The notes: generated by a model from the letters alone, not told the origin. Counted from the first letter of the stretch, positions 16,890 through 26,734 are shown. The stretch is 64,000 bases of DNA from Imperialibacter sp040222385 (GCF_040222385.1 NZ_JAVKDF010000049.1:238013-302012), one strand, 5' to 3'. Program-made: numbers and translations.

Positions 16890-17855
16890 TTACAACGAAG
16901 TGCTCGGGGTTTTGGTTTCTTTGAGCTTTAATTTACGAATCTTCTCCACCAGTACCTGATTGATTCTCTCGTAGGATTCGAACGACCAACCTGCCACGTG
17001 AGGTGAGAAAAGCACATTTCTCATCTTGACCAACTCACCGAATGTACTTTCTTGCTCTTGTGTGAAAGAATGAAGCTTTTCGTTCTCCAACACATCAAGT
17101 GCTGCCCCTCTTATTTTACCAGACTTAAGACCACTCAATAAATCCTTGAGAACGACAACTTCGCCTCTTGACGTATTCAAAAGCCAAATTGGCTTTTGAA
17201 ATCTTTCGAAAAATTCAGCATTGACCATTTGTCTTGTTTCAGCTGTGAGAGGTACATTCAAACTAACAATATCGGCTTCGACATACACTTCCATCATGGA
17301 TGCTTCTTCAACACGCATATTGCTAAAACCTCTTTTGAATTTGTCGTAAGCAATGACCTTGCACCCAAAGCTGGTAAGCCGCCTTGCAAATGCATCGCCC
17401 ATATGACCAAAGCCAATGATGGCAACTGTCTTCCCTTTCAATTCATAGCCCCGGTTGCCTTCACGGTCCCACACTTTGCTTCTTATTTGAGCGTCACCCA
17501 CCAACAAGTTGTTGAATAGTGTCAGCAGCATGGCTATGCTGTGCTCCGCCAGTGCATCCTGGTTACCTTCCGGTGCGTTTAGCAAGTAAATACCCTTGCT
17601 TTCTGCTGCTTTCACATCGATCTGGTCCATACCAGCACCGGCCCTGGCTATGAACTCCAATTTCACACACTTTTCGAGGAAAAGCTTATTGATCAAAAGC
17701 TTTGACCGCACAACAAGGCCAGAGTATTCAGCGACCCTGTCCAGCACCTCTCCAGCAGTTATTTGAGGTTCATAGTCCACCTTGTACCCTTCACTTTCCA
17801 GAAGCGGAACTATGCTGGGGTGCATTTCATCCACGATCAATACAGACTTCAACAT
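16890..17855 (-). CDS. D-2-hydroxyacid dehydrogenase (phosphoglycerate dehydrogenase-like)
   Basis: 321 residues with the D-isomer 2-hydroxyacid dehydrogenase fold. NAD site GFGHMG near 150; catalytic Arg in NTSRGEVV, Glu in DVLENEKL, His in SPHVAGW. It lacks the ACT domain of long SerA forms, so it may be a short SerA or another 2-hydroxyacid enzyme. Starts 5 bases after mgtE. Confidence 0.82.
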   Translation of the reverse strand: MLKSVLIVDEMHPSIVPLLESEGYKVDYEPQITAGEVLDRVAEYSGLVVRSKLLINKLFLEKCVKLEFIARAGAGMDQIDVKAAESKGIYLLNAPEGNQDALAEHSIAMLLTLFNNLLVGDAQIRSKVWDREGNRGYELKGKTVAIIGFGHMGDAFARRLTSFGCKVIAYDKFKRGFSNMRVEEASMMEVYVEADIVSLNVPLTAETRQMVNAEFFERFQKPIWLLNTSRGEVVVLKDLLSGLKSGKIRGAALDVLENEKLHSFTQEQESTFGELVKMRNVLFSPHVAGWSFESYERINQVLVEKIRKLKLKETKTPSTSL

Positions 17856-17860
17856 ATCTC

Positions 17861-19228
17861 TTAAAATATTCCGTAAAGTAAGTTGGCTATAGTAAAGTAA
17901 ACCCCTAAACCGAGTAAATCGTTTGCCGTGGTGATGAAGGGGCCGGAAGCGAGCGCAGGGTTAATGCCAAACTTATCTAATGCAATTGGCGTGATAGTTC
18001 CCATAAACGAGGCCAGTAACACCACACTGAAAAGAGCTATGCTTACCGTAATAGCCAGAAATTCTTCTTTGTAGAGAAGAATGATAGACCCGAAGACGAG
18101 CAATGCCAGAATAAGCCCATTGAGTACGGCCACAGTGAGTACTTTAATCAACCTCCTGGCCATCGATTCTGCAAAAACGTTCGGGTTTGCCAGGCTCTGA
18201 ACGACGATGGATGACGACTGTATGCCAACATTGCCTCCGGTGGCCGTTATCAGCGGGATAAAAAAAGCAACGGCGGGAATCAGTGCTATGTCGCCTTCAA
18301 AAAGCCCTATAAACCTGGCCCCCATCAATCCCCCAACCATGCCTATGATCAGCCACGGCAACCGGGCTTTCGAAAGCTTCCAAACGCTGTCATCTTCTTC
18401 AACATCATCGGAGATACCAGCCATCAGCTGCCGTTCTTCTTCGGCCTGCTCCTGCATCACATCCACAATGTCGTCAATAGTGATTCGGCCTACGAGCCTG
18501 CCTTTGGCGTTAATAACAGGCACAGCTTCCAGGTCATATTTCCGCATAATGGATGCCACCTCGTCTTCGTCCATATGGGTGGCAACAGACACTATGTCAT
18601 CGTCGTAGATGTCCGCAATTTTGGCGCTGTCTTCGGCAATAATGATTTTCTTCAACGACACCTTGCCGATCAGCTTTCCCGTGTTGTTCACTACATACAC
18701 AGAATAGATTTTCTGCACCGTTTCGGCCTGCTTTCTGATTTCGTCGATACACTGACGAATAGTCCAGTTGAGATTGCACTTGATAAGCTCTTTGGCCATC
18801 AAACCGCCCGCTACATCTTCGTCGTAGTGGAGCAGTTCCTGAATATGCCTTGCCTTTTGCTCGTCACGAATGAGTGCAACGACCTCTTCCCTGGTCTGGA
18901 GCGACAACTCCATCAAAATATCTACGCAGTCGTCCGAATCAAGGAAATCAAGAAAGGAAGAAATCTCTGTTACTGTGAATGCTCCCAGGAACTCAGTCCT
19001 GGTGTCTTCGTCCAGGTCGTTAATGATCTGAGCGCTGATCTGCTTCTCGAGAAGGTCGATAACGTATTTGGACTCCTCAGTGTCGAACTCGTAGAGAAGT
19101 TGGGTAATGTCAGCAGGATTGACGCCGTCGAGCGACGCCTTGATGAACTGCTCATCTTTCTCATCGAGCGCTCCCTGGAACCTCTCGAGGTACTCTTTGC
19201 TTAGCTCGAATTGGATGACTGCTTCCAT
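17861..19228 (-). CDS. mgtE: Magnesium transporter MgtE
   Basis: 455 residues: N-terminal superhelical domain (about 5-130), two CBS domains (about 135-260), then five membrane helices from about 285, with the pore region near AVAFFIPLITATGGNVGIQS. It imports Mg2+; the cytosolic domains gate the pore. It overlaps rsmA by 28 bases and is cotranscribed with it. No M-box can lie in front because rsmA coding sequence occupies that space. Confidence 0.93.
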   Translation of the reverse strand: MEAVIQFELSKEYLERFQGALDEKDEQFIKASLDGVNPADITQLLYEFDTEESKYVIDLLEKQISAQIINDLDEDTRTEFLGAFTVTEISSFLDFLDSDDCVDILMELSLQTREEVVALIRDEQKARHIQELLHYDEDVAGGLMAKELIKCNLNWTIRQCIDEIRKQAETVQKIYSVYVVNNTGKLIGKVSLKKIIIAEDSAKIADIYDDDIVSVATHMDEDEVASIMRKYDLEAVPVINAKGRLVGRITIDDIVDVMQEQAEEERQLMAGISDDVEEDDSVWKLSKARLPWLIIGMVGGLMGARFIGLFEGDIALIPAVAFFIPLITATGGNVGIQSSSIVVQSLANPNVFAESMARRLIKVLTVAVLNGLILALLVFGSIILLYKEEFLAITVSIALFSVVLLASFMGTITPIALDKFGINPALASGPFITTANDLLGLGVYFTIANLLYGIF

Positions 19229-20001
19229 GCTTTTTCCAGAGATAAAGTAAGTTCGAAGAAATCTTCAACTGACAATTGTTCCGCCCGCTTCTGAAGTATG
19301 GGGTTTACTTCAAATTCAGTCGGCAAAGTTAGTTCTTTAAGTGCATTCCGCAACGTTTTGCGTCGCTTTTGGAAGGCTGTTTTCACCACTTTCCTAAAAA
19401 GATCTTCGTCACATGGCAAGCGCTCTCGTTTGTTTCTCTTCAGCCTGATAACCGCTGAATTTACTTTTGGCGGCGGATGAAAAACACCCGGAGGCACAGT
19501 AAAAAGAAGGTCTATATCGTAGTATGCCTGCAAAAGTACGCTGAGAATACCATAGTCTCGGCTACCTTCCTTCCCGGCTATGCGCACTGCCACCTCTTTC
19601 TGGATCATGCCCACCACTTCGGGCACTTTTTGGCGGTTATCAAGCACCTTGAAAAATATCTGTGAACTTATATTATAAGGAAAGTTTCCGATGACAGCTA
19701 ACGGGCCAGGCGCAATAGCCTCCAAGTCCATTTTCAGGAAGTCACCATCGATAATTCTACCCTCCAGCGAAGCAAAGTGCTTTTGCAGGTAGACCACCGA
19801 CTCTTTGTCTATTTCAGACACATATAATTGAAATTCCTTCTTATCAGTCAGAAACTGAGTGAGCACGCCCGTGCCGGGCCCCACTTCCAGTACCGTTTTG
19901 TAGTCGCCGTGAAGCGTTAACGACTCGGCAATTTTTCTGGCAATGTTCTGATCTTTCAAAAAATGCTGCCCTAGATGCTTTTTGGGTCTAACTCTGTCCA
20001 T
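19201..20001 (-). CDS. rsmA: 16S rRNA dimethyladenosine transferase RsmA (KsgA)
   Basis: 266 residues. Motifs: GQHFLKDQNIA near 11, LEVGPGTGVLTQFL near 39 (SAM site), GNFPYNISSQIF near 112 (catalytic NxPY-type motif). It dimethylates two adjacent adenosines of 16S rRNA helix 45 during ribosome assembly. First gene of rsmA-mgtE-dehydrogenase. Confidence 0.94.
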   Translation of the reverse strand: MDRVRPKKHLGQHFLKDQNIARKIAESLTLHGDYKTVLEVGPGTGVLTQFLTDKKEFQLYVSEIDKESVVYLQKHFASLEGRIIDGDFLKMDLEAIAPGPLAVIGNFPYNISSQIFFKVLDNRQKVPEVVGMIQKEVAVRIAGKEGSRDYGILSVLLQAYYDIDLLFTVPPGVFHPPPKVNSAVIRLKRNKRERLPCDEDLFRKVVKTAFQKRRKTLRNALKELTLPTEFEVNPILQKRAEQLSVEDFFELTLSLEKAWKQSSNSS

Positions 20002-20125
20002 TTTTTTAAAGAAGGTAAAATCCCTTAATTTGCGCCTCCTGTGTGGAAAGGTTACACATTACTCAATCCCTGAATGAAAAACCCAAACGCAGGCCAAATA
20101 ACTGAAATTTTGTAGGATAAATCGG

Positions 20126-21160
20126 ATGGATAAGTCAAAGAAAAATAAACCTGTTGTTGGCATCACCCTTGGAGATATTAATGGGATTGGTCCTGAAGTC
20201 ATCATAAAGGCCCTTGAAGACAGCAGGATATTGAAGTTTATGACGCCCGTCATTTATGGTTCTTCCAAAGTTGTGTCCTATTACAGAAAGGCGCTCGACC
20301 TGAGCGACTTCAACTACCACCAAATTAAGGATCTGGGCCAGCTCTTTCATAGAAAAGTAAATGTTTACAACCTGTGGGAGGAAACTGTGGAGATCAAAAT
20401 GGGGGAAGAAAATGAGACAGGAGGCAAGTATGCGTTTCTTTCCCTGAAGGCGGCAGTGGCCGATTTGAAGGACGGAAAGGTTGACGCAGTTGTGACGGCC
20501 CCTATTTCTAAGAATAATATCCAAAGTGAGGAGTTTAAATTTCCGGGGCACACCGAATACCTGGCCGAGGCTTTTGGTGTAAAGGATCACCTGATGTTGA
20601 TGGCTGGTGATAAAATGAAAATTGGTCTGGTTACAGGCCACATTCCTTTGAAGGCTGTCGTTTCAGCACTGGGCAAGGAGCTCATCCTTAAGAAGCTGTC
20701 AGTGCTTGACAGTACACTTAAAAATGACTTTGGCATCAAAAAGCCCCGAATAGCCGTGCTTGGGCTCAACCCTCATGCAGGAGAAAATGGCTTACTGGGT
20801 AACGAAGAAAGAGATGTGATTTCGCCAGTGCTTAAAGAATGGAAAGACAAGGGCAATCTTGTCTTTGGCCCGTTCCCCTCAGATGGGTTTTTCGGTACCC
20901 TGATGCATGCAAAATATGACGGAGTGCTGGCCATGTACCACGACCAGGCGTTGATTCCGTTTAAGACCCTCTGCTTTGAAACCGGCGTTAACTACACGGC
21001 AGGTCTACCTGCTGTTCGCACTTCTCCTGACCATGGCACCGCCTACAGCCTCGTAGGGAAAAATGAAGCCTCTGAATCATCTATGCGAGAAGCTATCTTC
21101 ATGGCCGCAGACATTGTGAAACAGCGAAGAATGAACGCTGGCGAAGAAACGGAAGACTGA
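20126..21160 (+). CDS. pdxA: 4-hydroxythreonine-4-phosphate dehydrogenase PdxA
   Basis: 344 residues. Motifs: GDINGIGPEV near 12, the metal-binding SPDHGTAYS region near 295 and the PGHTEYLA substrate region near 143. It oxidises 4-phosphohydroxy-L-threonine in pyridoxal phosphate synthesis. A weak -7-like TTAATTTG lies at 20025-20032. PdxJ is not in the window. About 180 bases separate it from the next operon. Confidence 0.94.
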   Translation: MDKSKKNKPVVGITLGDINGIGPEVIIKALEDSRILKFMTPVIYGSSKVVSYYRKALDLSDFNYHQIKDLGQLFHRKVNVYNLWEETVEIKMGEENETGGKYAFLSLKAAVADLKDGKVDAVVTAPISKNNIQSEEFKFPGHTEYLAEAFGVKDHLMLMAGDKMKIGLVTGHIPLKAVVSALGKELILKKLSVLDSTLKNDFGIKKPRIAVLGLNPHAGENGLLGNEERDVISPVLKEWKDKGNLVFGPFPSDGFFGTLMHAKYDGVLAMYHDQALIPFKTLCFETGVNYTAGLPAVRTSPDHGTAYSLVGKNEASESSMREAIFMAADIVKQRRMNAGEETED

Positions 21161-21300
21161 GTTTTGATGACCTGATTGCCTTGCAGCTTTTACATAGGCC
21201 TCAGCAAAAACTAAACAGGTGTCAGAAACCGTTCTAAGTAAGTGCGATATATTTTCTATTTAATTCGTGAACGTCGTTTTATTAATTACGGCTTTATTCA

Positions 21301-21308
21301 TATCTTTG
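21301..21308 (+). promoter_or_regulatory. Promoter of the yceD-rpmF-plsX-fabH operon
   Basis: TATCTTTG matches TAnnTTTG, with TTTT at 21277-21280 20 bases upstream as a -33 box. The transcript would start about 25 bases before the DUF177 ATG at 21340. Confidence 0.6.
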
Positions 21309-21339
21309 CGGTCTTTATTGAATACAGAGTGAGTTTGAG

Positions 21340-21888
21340 ATGGCAAAAAGTCCCTTAAAACCGTTTGAAATAGAGATTCAGGGGCTTTCTCTTGACCAGC
21401 ATTCATTTGACTTCAGCTTTGACAATCAATTGTTTGAGGCATTCGAAGGGTCATTGATTGAAAAAGGCAAGGGAAGTGCTCATGTTGAGCTTTTGAAATC
21501 GGAGACAATGATGACTTTGTCATTCGAGGTTGAAGGTTCGGTCGAGCTTACATGCGACAGAAGCCTACGCTCGTTCGACTATGAGTTGGAGATTAGGCAG
21601 CAGTTGATCATTAAGTTTGGAGACGAGTTTGCTGAATTGGACGATGACGTTGTGGTGATTCCAAGAGAAACACAGCATTTGAATGTCGCCCAATATATAT
21701 ATGAGTTCATTTCGGTAGATGTTCCGATGAAAAAGCTTCATCCGGAATTGGTCACTGAAGAGGACGAAGACTTTGAGGTTGAAGGGTCGTTGATCTACCA
21801 AACCTCTGCCGAACAGGAGCAAGACGACGACACAGAAGAAAACGTCGATCCACGCTGGGAGGCGCTGAAAAAATTTAGAAACAATTAA
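21340..21888 (+). CDS. YceD/DUF177 family protein
   Basis: 182 residues, acidic, with the DUF177 layout: N-terminal beta region, ELTCDRSLRSFDY (a family Cys region) near 70, acidic Glu/Asp-rich tail. It is coupled with rpmF as in many bacteria. Proposed links are 23S rRNA or ribosome-assembly functions; exact role unknown. It opens the fatty-acid operon. Confidence 0.88.
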   Translation: MAKSPLKPFEIEIQGLSLDQHSFDFSFDNQLFEAFEGSLIEKGKGSAHVELLKSETMMTLSFEVEGSVELTCDRSLRSFDYELEIRQQLIIKFGDEFAELDDDVVVIPRETQHLNVAQYIYEFISVDVPMKKLHPELVTEEDEDFEVEGSLIYQTSAEQEQDDDTEENVDPRWEALKKFRNN

Positions 21889-21907
21889 TTGTTAATACGA
21901 AGTAAAA

Positions 21908-22099
21908 ATGGCACATCCAAAACGAAGACATTCGACCTCCAGACGTGATAAGAGAAGGACTCACTATAAAGCTGAAGCCAAAAGCTACGTGGTATGCCCT
22001 ACCACAGGTGAATTTCACCTGCCACACAGAGCTTTCTGGCTTGAAGGCAAGCTTTACTACAAAGGCAAAGTGATCATGGAAAAAGAGGTGTTAGCATAA
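21908..22099 (+). CDS. rpmF: 50S ribosomal protein L32
   Basis: 63 residues, basic, starting MAHPKRRHSTSRRDKRR. Only one Cys (VVCPTTGEFH) is visible, so this is the non-zinc-ribbon type. Placed between yceD and plsX, the usual order. A hairpin covering the stop codon follows. Confidence 0.93.
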   Translation: MAHPKRRHSTSRRDKRRTHYKAEAKSYVVCPTTGEFHLPHRAFWLEGKLYYKGKVIMEKEVLA

Positions 22100-22115
22100 G
22101 CTAACCCCTCTTTTG
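22083..22115 (+). terminator. Hairpin over the rpmF stop codon (partial terminator/attenuator)
   Basis: Arms AAAGAGGTGTTAGC (22083-22096) and GCTAACCCCTCTTT (22101-22114), loop ATAA, one mismatch, followed by only a short T run. It could trim the transcript or reduce read-through from rpmF into plsX. Confidence 0.5.
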
Positions 22116-22137
22116 GTTCCAAACCAACACATCGTGC

Positions 22138-23079
22138 ATGAAAATAGCTGTGGACGCAATGGGAGGCAATCTTGCCCCTGATCATGTTGTCATTGGAGCA
22201 GCCCAAGCCCTGAAGTCCTTTACTGAAGCCGATTCATTGGTTCTTCTGGGTGATAAAAGCGTTATTCAGACGTCATGCGAAAAACTTCAAATCTCCCATC
22301 AACTATTTGAGCTTCACCACGCTCCTGAGGTGATTGGCATCGATGAGCATCCTACCAAAGCCCTGGCTCAAAAGCAGCATTCAAGCATTGCAGAGGGGTT
22401 TCATTTACTGAAAAATAAGGAAATACGGGCATTTTGCGGGGCCGGTAACAGCGGAGCCATGCAAATGGGAGCCCTTTTTTCGGTCAAGCCTATTGAAGGG
22501 GTGATTCGACCAAGCCTGGCTGGGTTTGTACCAAAAGAAGACGGTGGCTATGCGCTGCTACTTGACATAGGAGCCAATACAGACGTTCGGCAAGACGTTC
22601 TTCTCCAATTTGGCGAGCTGGGCTCAATTTATGCGGCTAGCATGATGGGCATTGAAAACCCGAGAGTAGCATTAATGAACCTTGGTAAAGAGGAAGGAAG
22701 GGGGACGTTGTTTACCCAAGCTGCCTACCAGCTATACAGTGCCAGCTCCAAAGTCAACTTTATTGGAAACATTGACGGAAGCGACCTCTTTAACAATAAG
22801 GCTGACGTGATAGTCTGCGATGGTTTTACTGGCAATGTGGTATCAAAAATGATTGAGGCTTTTTATGATCTCCTGAAGAAACGCAATTTCCTTGATGACT
22901 TTTTCACAAGGTTTAATTACGACGCCGTTGGAGGAAGTCCTATATTGGGAGTTAATGGGAATGTGGTCGTTGGCCACGATGCCTCCAGCCCTGAGGCAAT
23001 TAAAAACATGATTTTACTTGCATACCGAATGGCGGAAACCAATTTTTACCAAAAAATAAAGGTCGCCTTCGGAGATTAA
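22138..23079 (+). CDS. plsX: Phosphate acyltransferase PlsX
   Basis: 313 residues with the PlsX N-terminus MKIAVDAMGGNLAPDHVV, GAGNSGAMQMG near 100, and DGFTGNV near 240. It makes acyl-phosphate from acyl-ACP for phospholipid synthesis. Located 38 bases after rpmF and 12 before fabH. Confidence 0.95.
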   Translation: MKIAVDAMGGNLAPDHVVIGAAQALKSFTEADSLVLLGDKSVIQTSCEKLQISHQLFELHHAPEVIGIDEHPTKALAQKQHSSIAEGFHLLKNKEIRAFCGAGNSGAMQMGALFSVKPIEGVIRPSLAGFVPKEDGGYALLLDIGANTDVRQDVLLQFGELGSIYAASMMGIENPRVALMNLGKEEGRGTLFTQAAYQLYSASSKVNFIGNIDGSDLFNNKADVIVCDGFTGNVVSKMIEAFYDLLKKRNFLDDFFTRFNYDAVGGSPILGVNGNVVVGHDASSPEAIKNMILLAYRMAETNFYQKIKVAFGD

Positions 23080-23091
23080 ACAACTACTAAT

Positions 23092-24099
23092 ATGACCAAA
23101 GTCCGGGCAGGAATAACGGGGATTCAAGGATACGTTCCAGATTATATATTGACCAATAAAGAGCTGGAAACCATAGTAGAAACTACAGACGAGTGGATCA
23201 CCTCCAGAACCGGCATCAAAGAAAGGCACATCCTGAAAGGCGAAGATCGGGGAACTTCTGTAATAGGCATTGAGGCTGTGAAAGGCTTGCTGAAAAAGAC
23301 AAACACCGATCCATCGGAAGTAGATTTGGTGATCTGCGCCACTACCACTCCTGACATGTTATTTCCCGCCACGGCCAATATCATTTGCAATGCGGTGGGA
23401 ATAAAAAATGCTTTCAGCTACGATATTCAGGCCGCTTGTTCGGGGTTTCTTTTCGCCCTCACCACAGGATCACAGTTTATCGAAACAGGAAAATACAAAA
23501 AGGTAATCGTGATTGGGGCCGACAAAATGTCCTCCATCATTGACTACTCTGACAGAACTACCTGCATTATTTTTGGCGATGGCGGTGGAGCGGTGATGCT
23601 TGAGCCAACAACTGATGGCACAGGCATCATAGACGCTGTTCTTCACTCAGACGGCTCAGGAGAACCATTTTTGCACATGAAAGCAGGCGGAAGCCGCAAA
23701 CCAGCTACGGCAGAAACGGTGCTTGCAGGCGAACACTACGTATATCAGGAAGGCGCTACCGTTTACAAATTTGCCGTGACCAATATGGCTGAAGTAGCCG
23801 CAGAAATCATGGAAAGAAATGGCCTTACCTCGGAAAATGTAGATTGGCTGGTACCTCACCAGGCCAACAAACGTATAATAGATGCTACAGCCAAACGAAT
23901 GGGAGTTGGCGAAGAGAAGGTGATGCTCAATATTCAAAAATACGGCAACACTACAAGTGGCACCATTCCTCTGTGCCTGTGGGATTACGAAAAACAATTG
24001 AAAAAAGGGGACAATCTGGTTCTAGCCGCTTTTGGTGGTGGGTTTACCTGGGGATCGGTTTATGTTAAATGGTCCTACGATTCTGAAGGTTCTAAATAA
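23092..24099 (+). CDS. fabH: 3-oxoacyl-ACP synthase III FabH
   Basis: 335 residues. Catalytic triad visible: Cys in QAACSGF near 118, His in VPHQAN near 257, Asn in KYGNTTSGT near 287. It condenses acetyl-CoA with malonyl-ACP to begin fatty-acid synthesis. Operon partner of plsX. Confidence 0.95.
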   Translation: MTKVRAGITGIQGYVPDYILTNKELETIVETTDEWITSRTGIKERHILKGEDRGTSVIGIEAVKGLLKKTNTDPSEVDLVICATTTPDMLFPATANIICNAVGIKNAFSYDIQAACSGFLFALTTGSQFIETGKYKKVIVIGADKMSSIIDYSDRTTCIIFGDGGGAVMLEPTTDGTGIIDAVLHSDGSGEPFLHMKAGGSRKPATAETVLAGEHYVYQEGATVYKFAVTNMAEVAAEIMERNGLTSENVDWLVPHQANKRIIDATAKRMGVGEEKVMLNIQKYGNTTSGTIPLCLWDYEKQLKKGDNLVLAAFGGGFTWGSVYVKWSYDSEGSK

Positions 24100-24129
24100 T
24101 AGCTTCAACATCAATATTGACAATATTTT

Positions 24130-24693
24130 ATGGCAACTACCGCTGACTTTAAAAACGGTCTGTGTATTGAGTATAACGGCGAACTTCATGTTATTACCGA
24201 GTTTCAACATGTGAAACCTGGAAAAGGACCTGCCTTTGTCCGTACCAAGCTCAAAAACATAAAAACCGGCAGAGTGATTGACAACACCTTTAACTCCGGA
24301 GTGAAAATTACAACTGCAAGAGTTGAGAACCGGCCTCATCAATTTCTTTATAAAGATGACCTGGGGTACAACTTCATGGACAGCTCTACTTTTGAGCAGG
24401 TAATTCTTCAGGAAGAGATGATCAGTGCCCCGCAATTCCTGATGGATGGGCAGGGTGTCGACATTCTGGTGCATGCTGAAACCGAAACGCCACTGTCTTG
24501 CGAGTTACCCGCACACGTAGAAGTGACGGTCGTTTACACAGAGCCCGGTCTTAAAGGAGACACGGCCACTAACACGCTGAAACCAGCTACGATAGAAACC
24601 GGTGCCAACATAAAAGTGCCGCTGTTTATCAATCAGGACGAACGAATAAGAATCGATACAAGGACAGGCGAATACTACGAAAGAGTGAAATAG
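24130..24693 (+). CDS. efp: Translation elongation factor P
   Basis: 187 residues with three beta-barrel domains. The loop VKPGKGPAF near 31-39 carries the lysine often modified in EF-P; the C-terminus DTRTGEYYERVK is conserved. It relieves stalling at polyproline stretches. No EpmA/EpmB gene is adjacent. Confidence 0.95.
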   Translation: MATTADFKNGLCIEYNGELHVITEFQHVKPGKGPAFVRTKLKNIKTGRVIDNTFNSGVKITTARVENRPHQFLYKDDLGYNFMDSSTFEQVILQEEMISAPQFLMDGQGVDILVHAETETPLSCELPAHVEVTVVYTEPGLKGDTATNTLKPATIETGANIKVPLFINQDERIRIDTRTGEYYERVK

Positions 24694-24773
24694 CAGCTAT
24701 TCCATGTACGGCAGGAATTTCGAAAATATTCCACTAATTTAGTTATTGGTTAACCCAACAAAATCTATTAGCC

Positions 24774-25271
24774 ATGGCAGAAAAGCAGTCGAGGCCCAAT
24801 AAAAACGAACCTATGAAAGCGAAAGAAATTCAGGATCTGATCGATTTTATCTCCAAAAGCGGACTTGAGGAAGTCAATATCGAAACAGAAGAGTTCAAGA
24901 TCAAAGTAAAGCGCAATAGCGACGCACCCCGCATGGTGGAGCATATGCCAGCAGCACCTGCTCCTGTAGCTCCGGCACCTGCACCTGCTCCGGCAGCACC
25001 TGCACCAAAATCTGGCAATGACGAAAGCAAATACCTCACTATCAAGTCTCCGATGATCGGTACATTCTACCGCTCCCCTAATCCTGAAACTGACGTATTT
25101 GTAAAGGTTGGAGACAAAGTGAAGTCAGGGCAACCAGTTTGCATTATTGAAGCCATGAAGCTCTTCAATGAAATCGAATCTGAAGTTTCCGGAACCATCG
25201 TGAAGGTATTGGTAGACAACGCTAGTCCGGTAGAATATGATCAGCCATTATTCCTAGTTGACCCTTCGTAA
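24774..25271 (+). CDS. accB: Acetyl-CoA carboxylase biotin carboxyl carrier protein AccB
   Basis: 165 residues: N-terminal helix, a flexible Pro/Ala linker (about 60-82), and a biotinyl domain with EAMKLFNEIE near 128-137, whose lysine carries biotin. Paired with accC 59 bases downstream as usual. Confidence 0.94.
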   Translation: MAEKQSRPNKNEPMKAKEIQDLIDFISKSGLEEVNIETEEFKIKVKRNSDAPRMVEHMPAAPAPVAPAPAPAPAAPAPKSGNDESKYLTIKSPMIGTFYRSPNPETDVFVKVGDKVKSGQPVCIIEAMKLFNEIESEVSGTIVKVLVDNASPVEYDQPLFLVDPS

Positions 25272-25330
25272 GGCCAGCATTTGAGGAATATTGAAGTCAT
25301 ATTTATTTGTCAGGATAAACCCAAATCATT

Positions 25331-26677
25331 GTGTTCAAAAAGATATTAATAGCCAATAGAGGAGAAATCGCCCTGAGGATCATAAGAACCTGTAGGGAGA
25401 TGGGTATTAAAACGGTGGCCGTCTATTCCACAGCCGACAAAGACAGCCTTCACGTTAGATTTGCTGACGAGGCAGTTTGCATAGGCCCTCCGCCAAGTGC
25501 CAAGTCTTACCTGAAAATGCCCAATCTGATTTCAGCGGCTGAAATCACCAATGCCGATGCCATTCACCCCGGCTATGGTTTCCTTTCTGAAAACGCTGAA
25601 TTTTCACGCATTTGTCAGGAATATGGCATCAAATTCATTGGCGCCAGTCCCGAGATGATCAACTCAATGGGAGACAAAGCTACTGCCAAAGATACCATGA
25701 AAAAGGCTGGCGTGCCTATTATCCCCGGATCTGAGGGTCTGTTAGACTCGGTGGCACAGGGCAAAAAATTGGCCGCCGAAGTAGGCTATCCGGTGCTATT
25801 GAAGGCTACTGCCGGCGGTGGTGGCCGGGGTATGCGCCTGGTGAAACAAGAGTCAGAATTTCAAAAAGCCTGGGATGATGCCAGAATGGAATCTGCAGCA
25901 GCCTTTGGGAACGATGGCCTCTATCTCGAAAAGTTTGTTGAAGAGCCACGCCATATAGAAATTCAAATCGTAGGAGACAGTAAGGGCAGAGCCTGCCACC
26001 TTTCGGAGAGAGATTGCTCAATACAACGTCGTCACCAAAAGCTGGTAGAGGAAACCCCCTCTCCTATAGTTTCTCAGGAGCTGAGAGAGAAAATGGGTGC
26101 TGCGGCCATTGCTGGTGCCGAAGCCATAGGGTATGAAGGAGCGGGTACCATTGAATTTCTTGTGGACAAGCATGGAGATTTCTACTTCATGGAAATGAAT
26201 ACCAGGATTCAGGTGGAGCACCCAATCACCGAGGAGGTAACAGATTTTGACCTGATCAAAGAGCAAATTCAGGTCGCTGCGGGGGTGCCTATTTCCGGCA
26301 AGAACTACTTCCCAAAACTTCACTCAATGGAGTGCAGAATCAACGCTGAAGACCCAGGAAACGGATTCCGTCCAAGCCCGGGTAAAATAACAAACCTTCA
26401 CCTACCAGGCGGGCACGGTGTGAGAGTGGACAGTCACGTATATGCCGGCTATACCATTCCACCTAACTACGACTCCATGATTGCCAAGCTCATTGTGTCG
26501 GCCCAAAGCCGTGAAGAAGCGATCACGAGAATGAAAAGGGCTTTGTCTGAGTTTGTGATTGAGGGAATTAAAACCACCATTCCATTCCATATTAAACTGA
26601 TGGACGACCCTAAATTCAAGTCAGGTAAGTTCACCACCAAATTCCTGGAAGATTTCGATTTCAGTGATTTAAAGTAA
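25331..26677 (+). CDS. accC: Acetyl-CoA carboxylase biotin carboxylase subunit AccC
   Basis: 448 residues, GTG start at 25331 (first residue before FKKILIANRGEIALR). ATP-grasp motifs GGGGRGMR near 165 and EMNTRIQVEHPITEE near 288, and CSIQRRHQK near 230 for carboxyphosphate chemistry. Carboxylates biotin on AccB. Last gene of the operon, followed by a strong terminator. Confidence 0.95.
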   Translation: MFKKILIANRGEIALRIIRTCREMGIKTVAVYSTADKDSLHVRFADEAVCIGPPPSAKSYLKMPNLISAAEITNADAIHPGYGFLSENAEFSRICQEYGIKFIGASPEMINSMGDKATAKDTMKKAGVPIIPGSEGLLDSVAQGKKLAAEVGYPVLLKATAGGGGRGMRLVKQESEFQKAWDDARMESAAAFGNDGLYLEKFVEEPRHIEIQIVGDSKGRACHLSERDCSIQRRHQKLVEETPSPIVSQELREKMGAAAIAGAEAIGYEGAGTIEFLVDKHGDFYFMEMNTRIQVEHPITEEVTDFDLIKEQIQVAAGVPISGKNYFPKLHSMECRINAEDPGNGFRPSPGKITNLHLPGGHGVRVDSHVYAGYTIPPNYDSMIAKLIVSAQSREEAITRMKRALSEFVIEGIKTTIPFHIKLMDDPKFKSGKFTTKFLEDFDFSDLK

Positions 26678-26703
26678 AAACCTTCGTAACCCGAAGTATT
26701 GAG

Positions 26704-26734
26704 AACCCGAAGCACAATGTTTCGGGTTTTTTTT
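26704..26734 (+). terminator. Intrinsic terminator after accC
   Basis: AACCCGAA (26704-26711), a 9-base loop, TTCGGGTT (26721-26728), then a T tail to 26734. Canonical, 26 bases after the accC stop. Confidence 0.9.

Noticed and set aside
18575..19204. 209-codon antisense ORF
   Set aside because: Shadow of mgtE N-terminal domain; no motif or coupling.
19229..19400. M-box riboswitch upstream of mgtE
   Set aside because: The mgtE start overlaps rsmA coding sequence, leaving no leader for an M-box.
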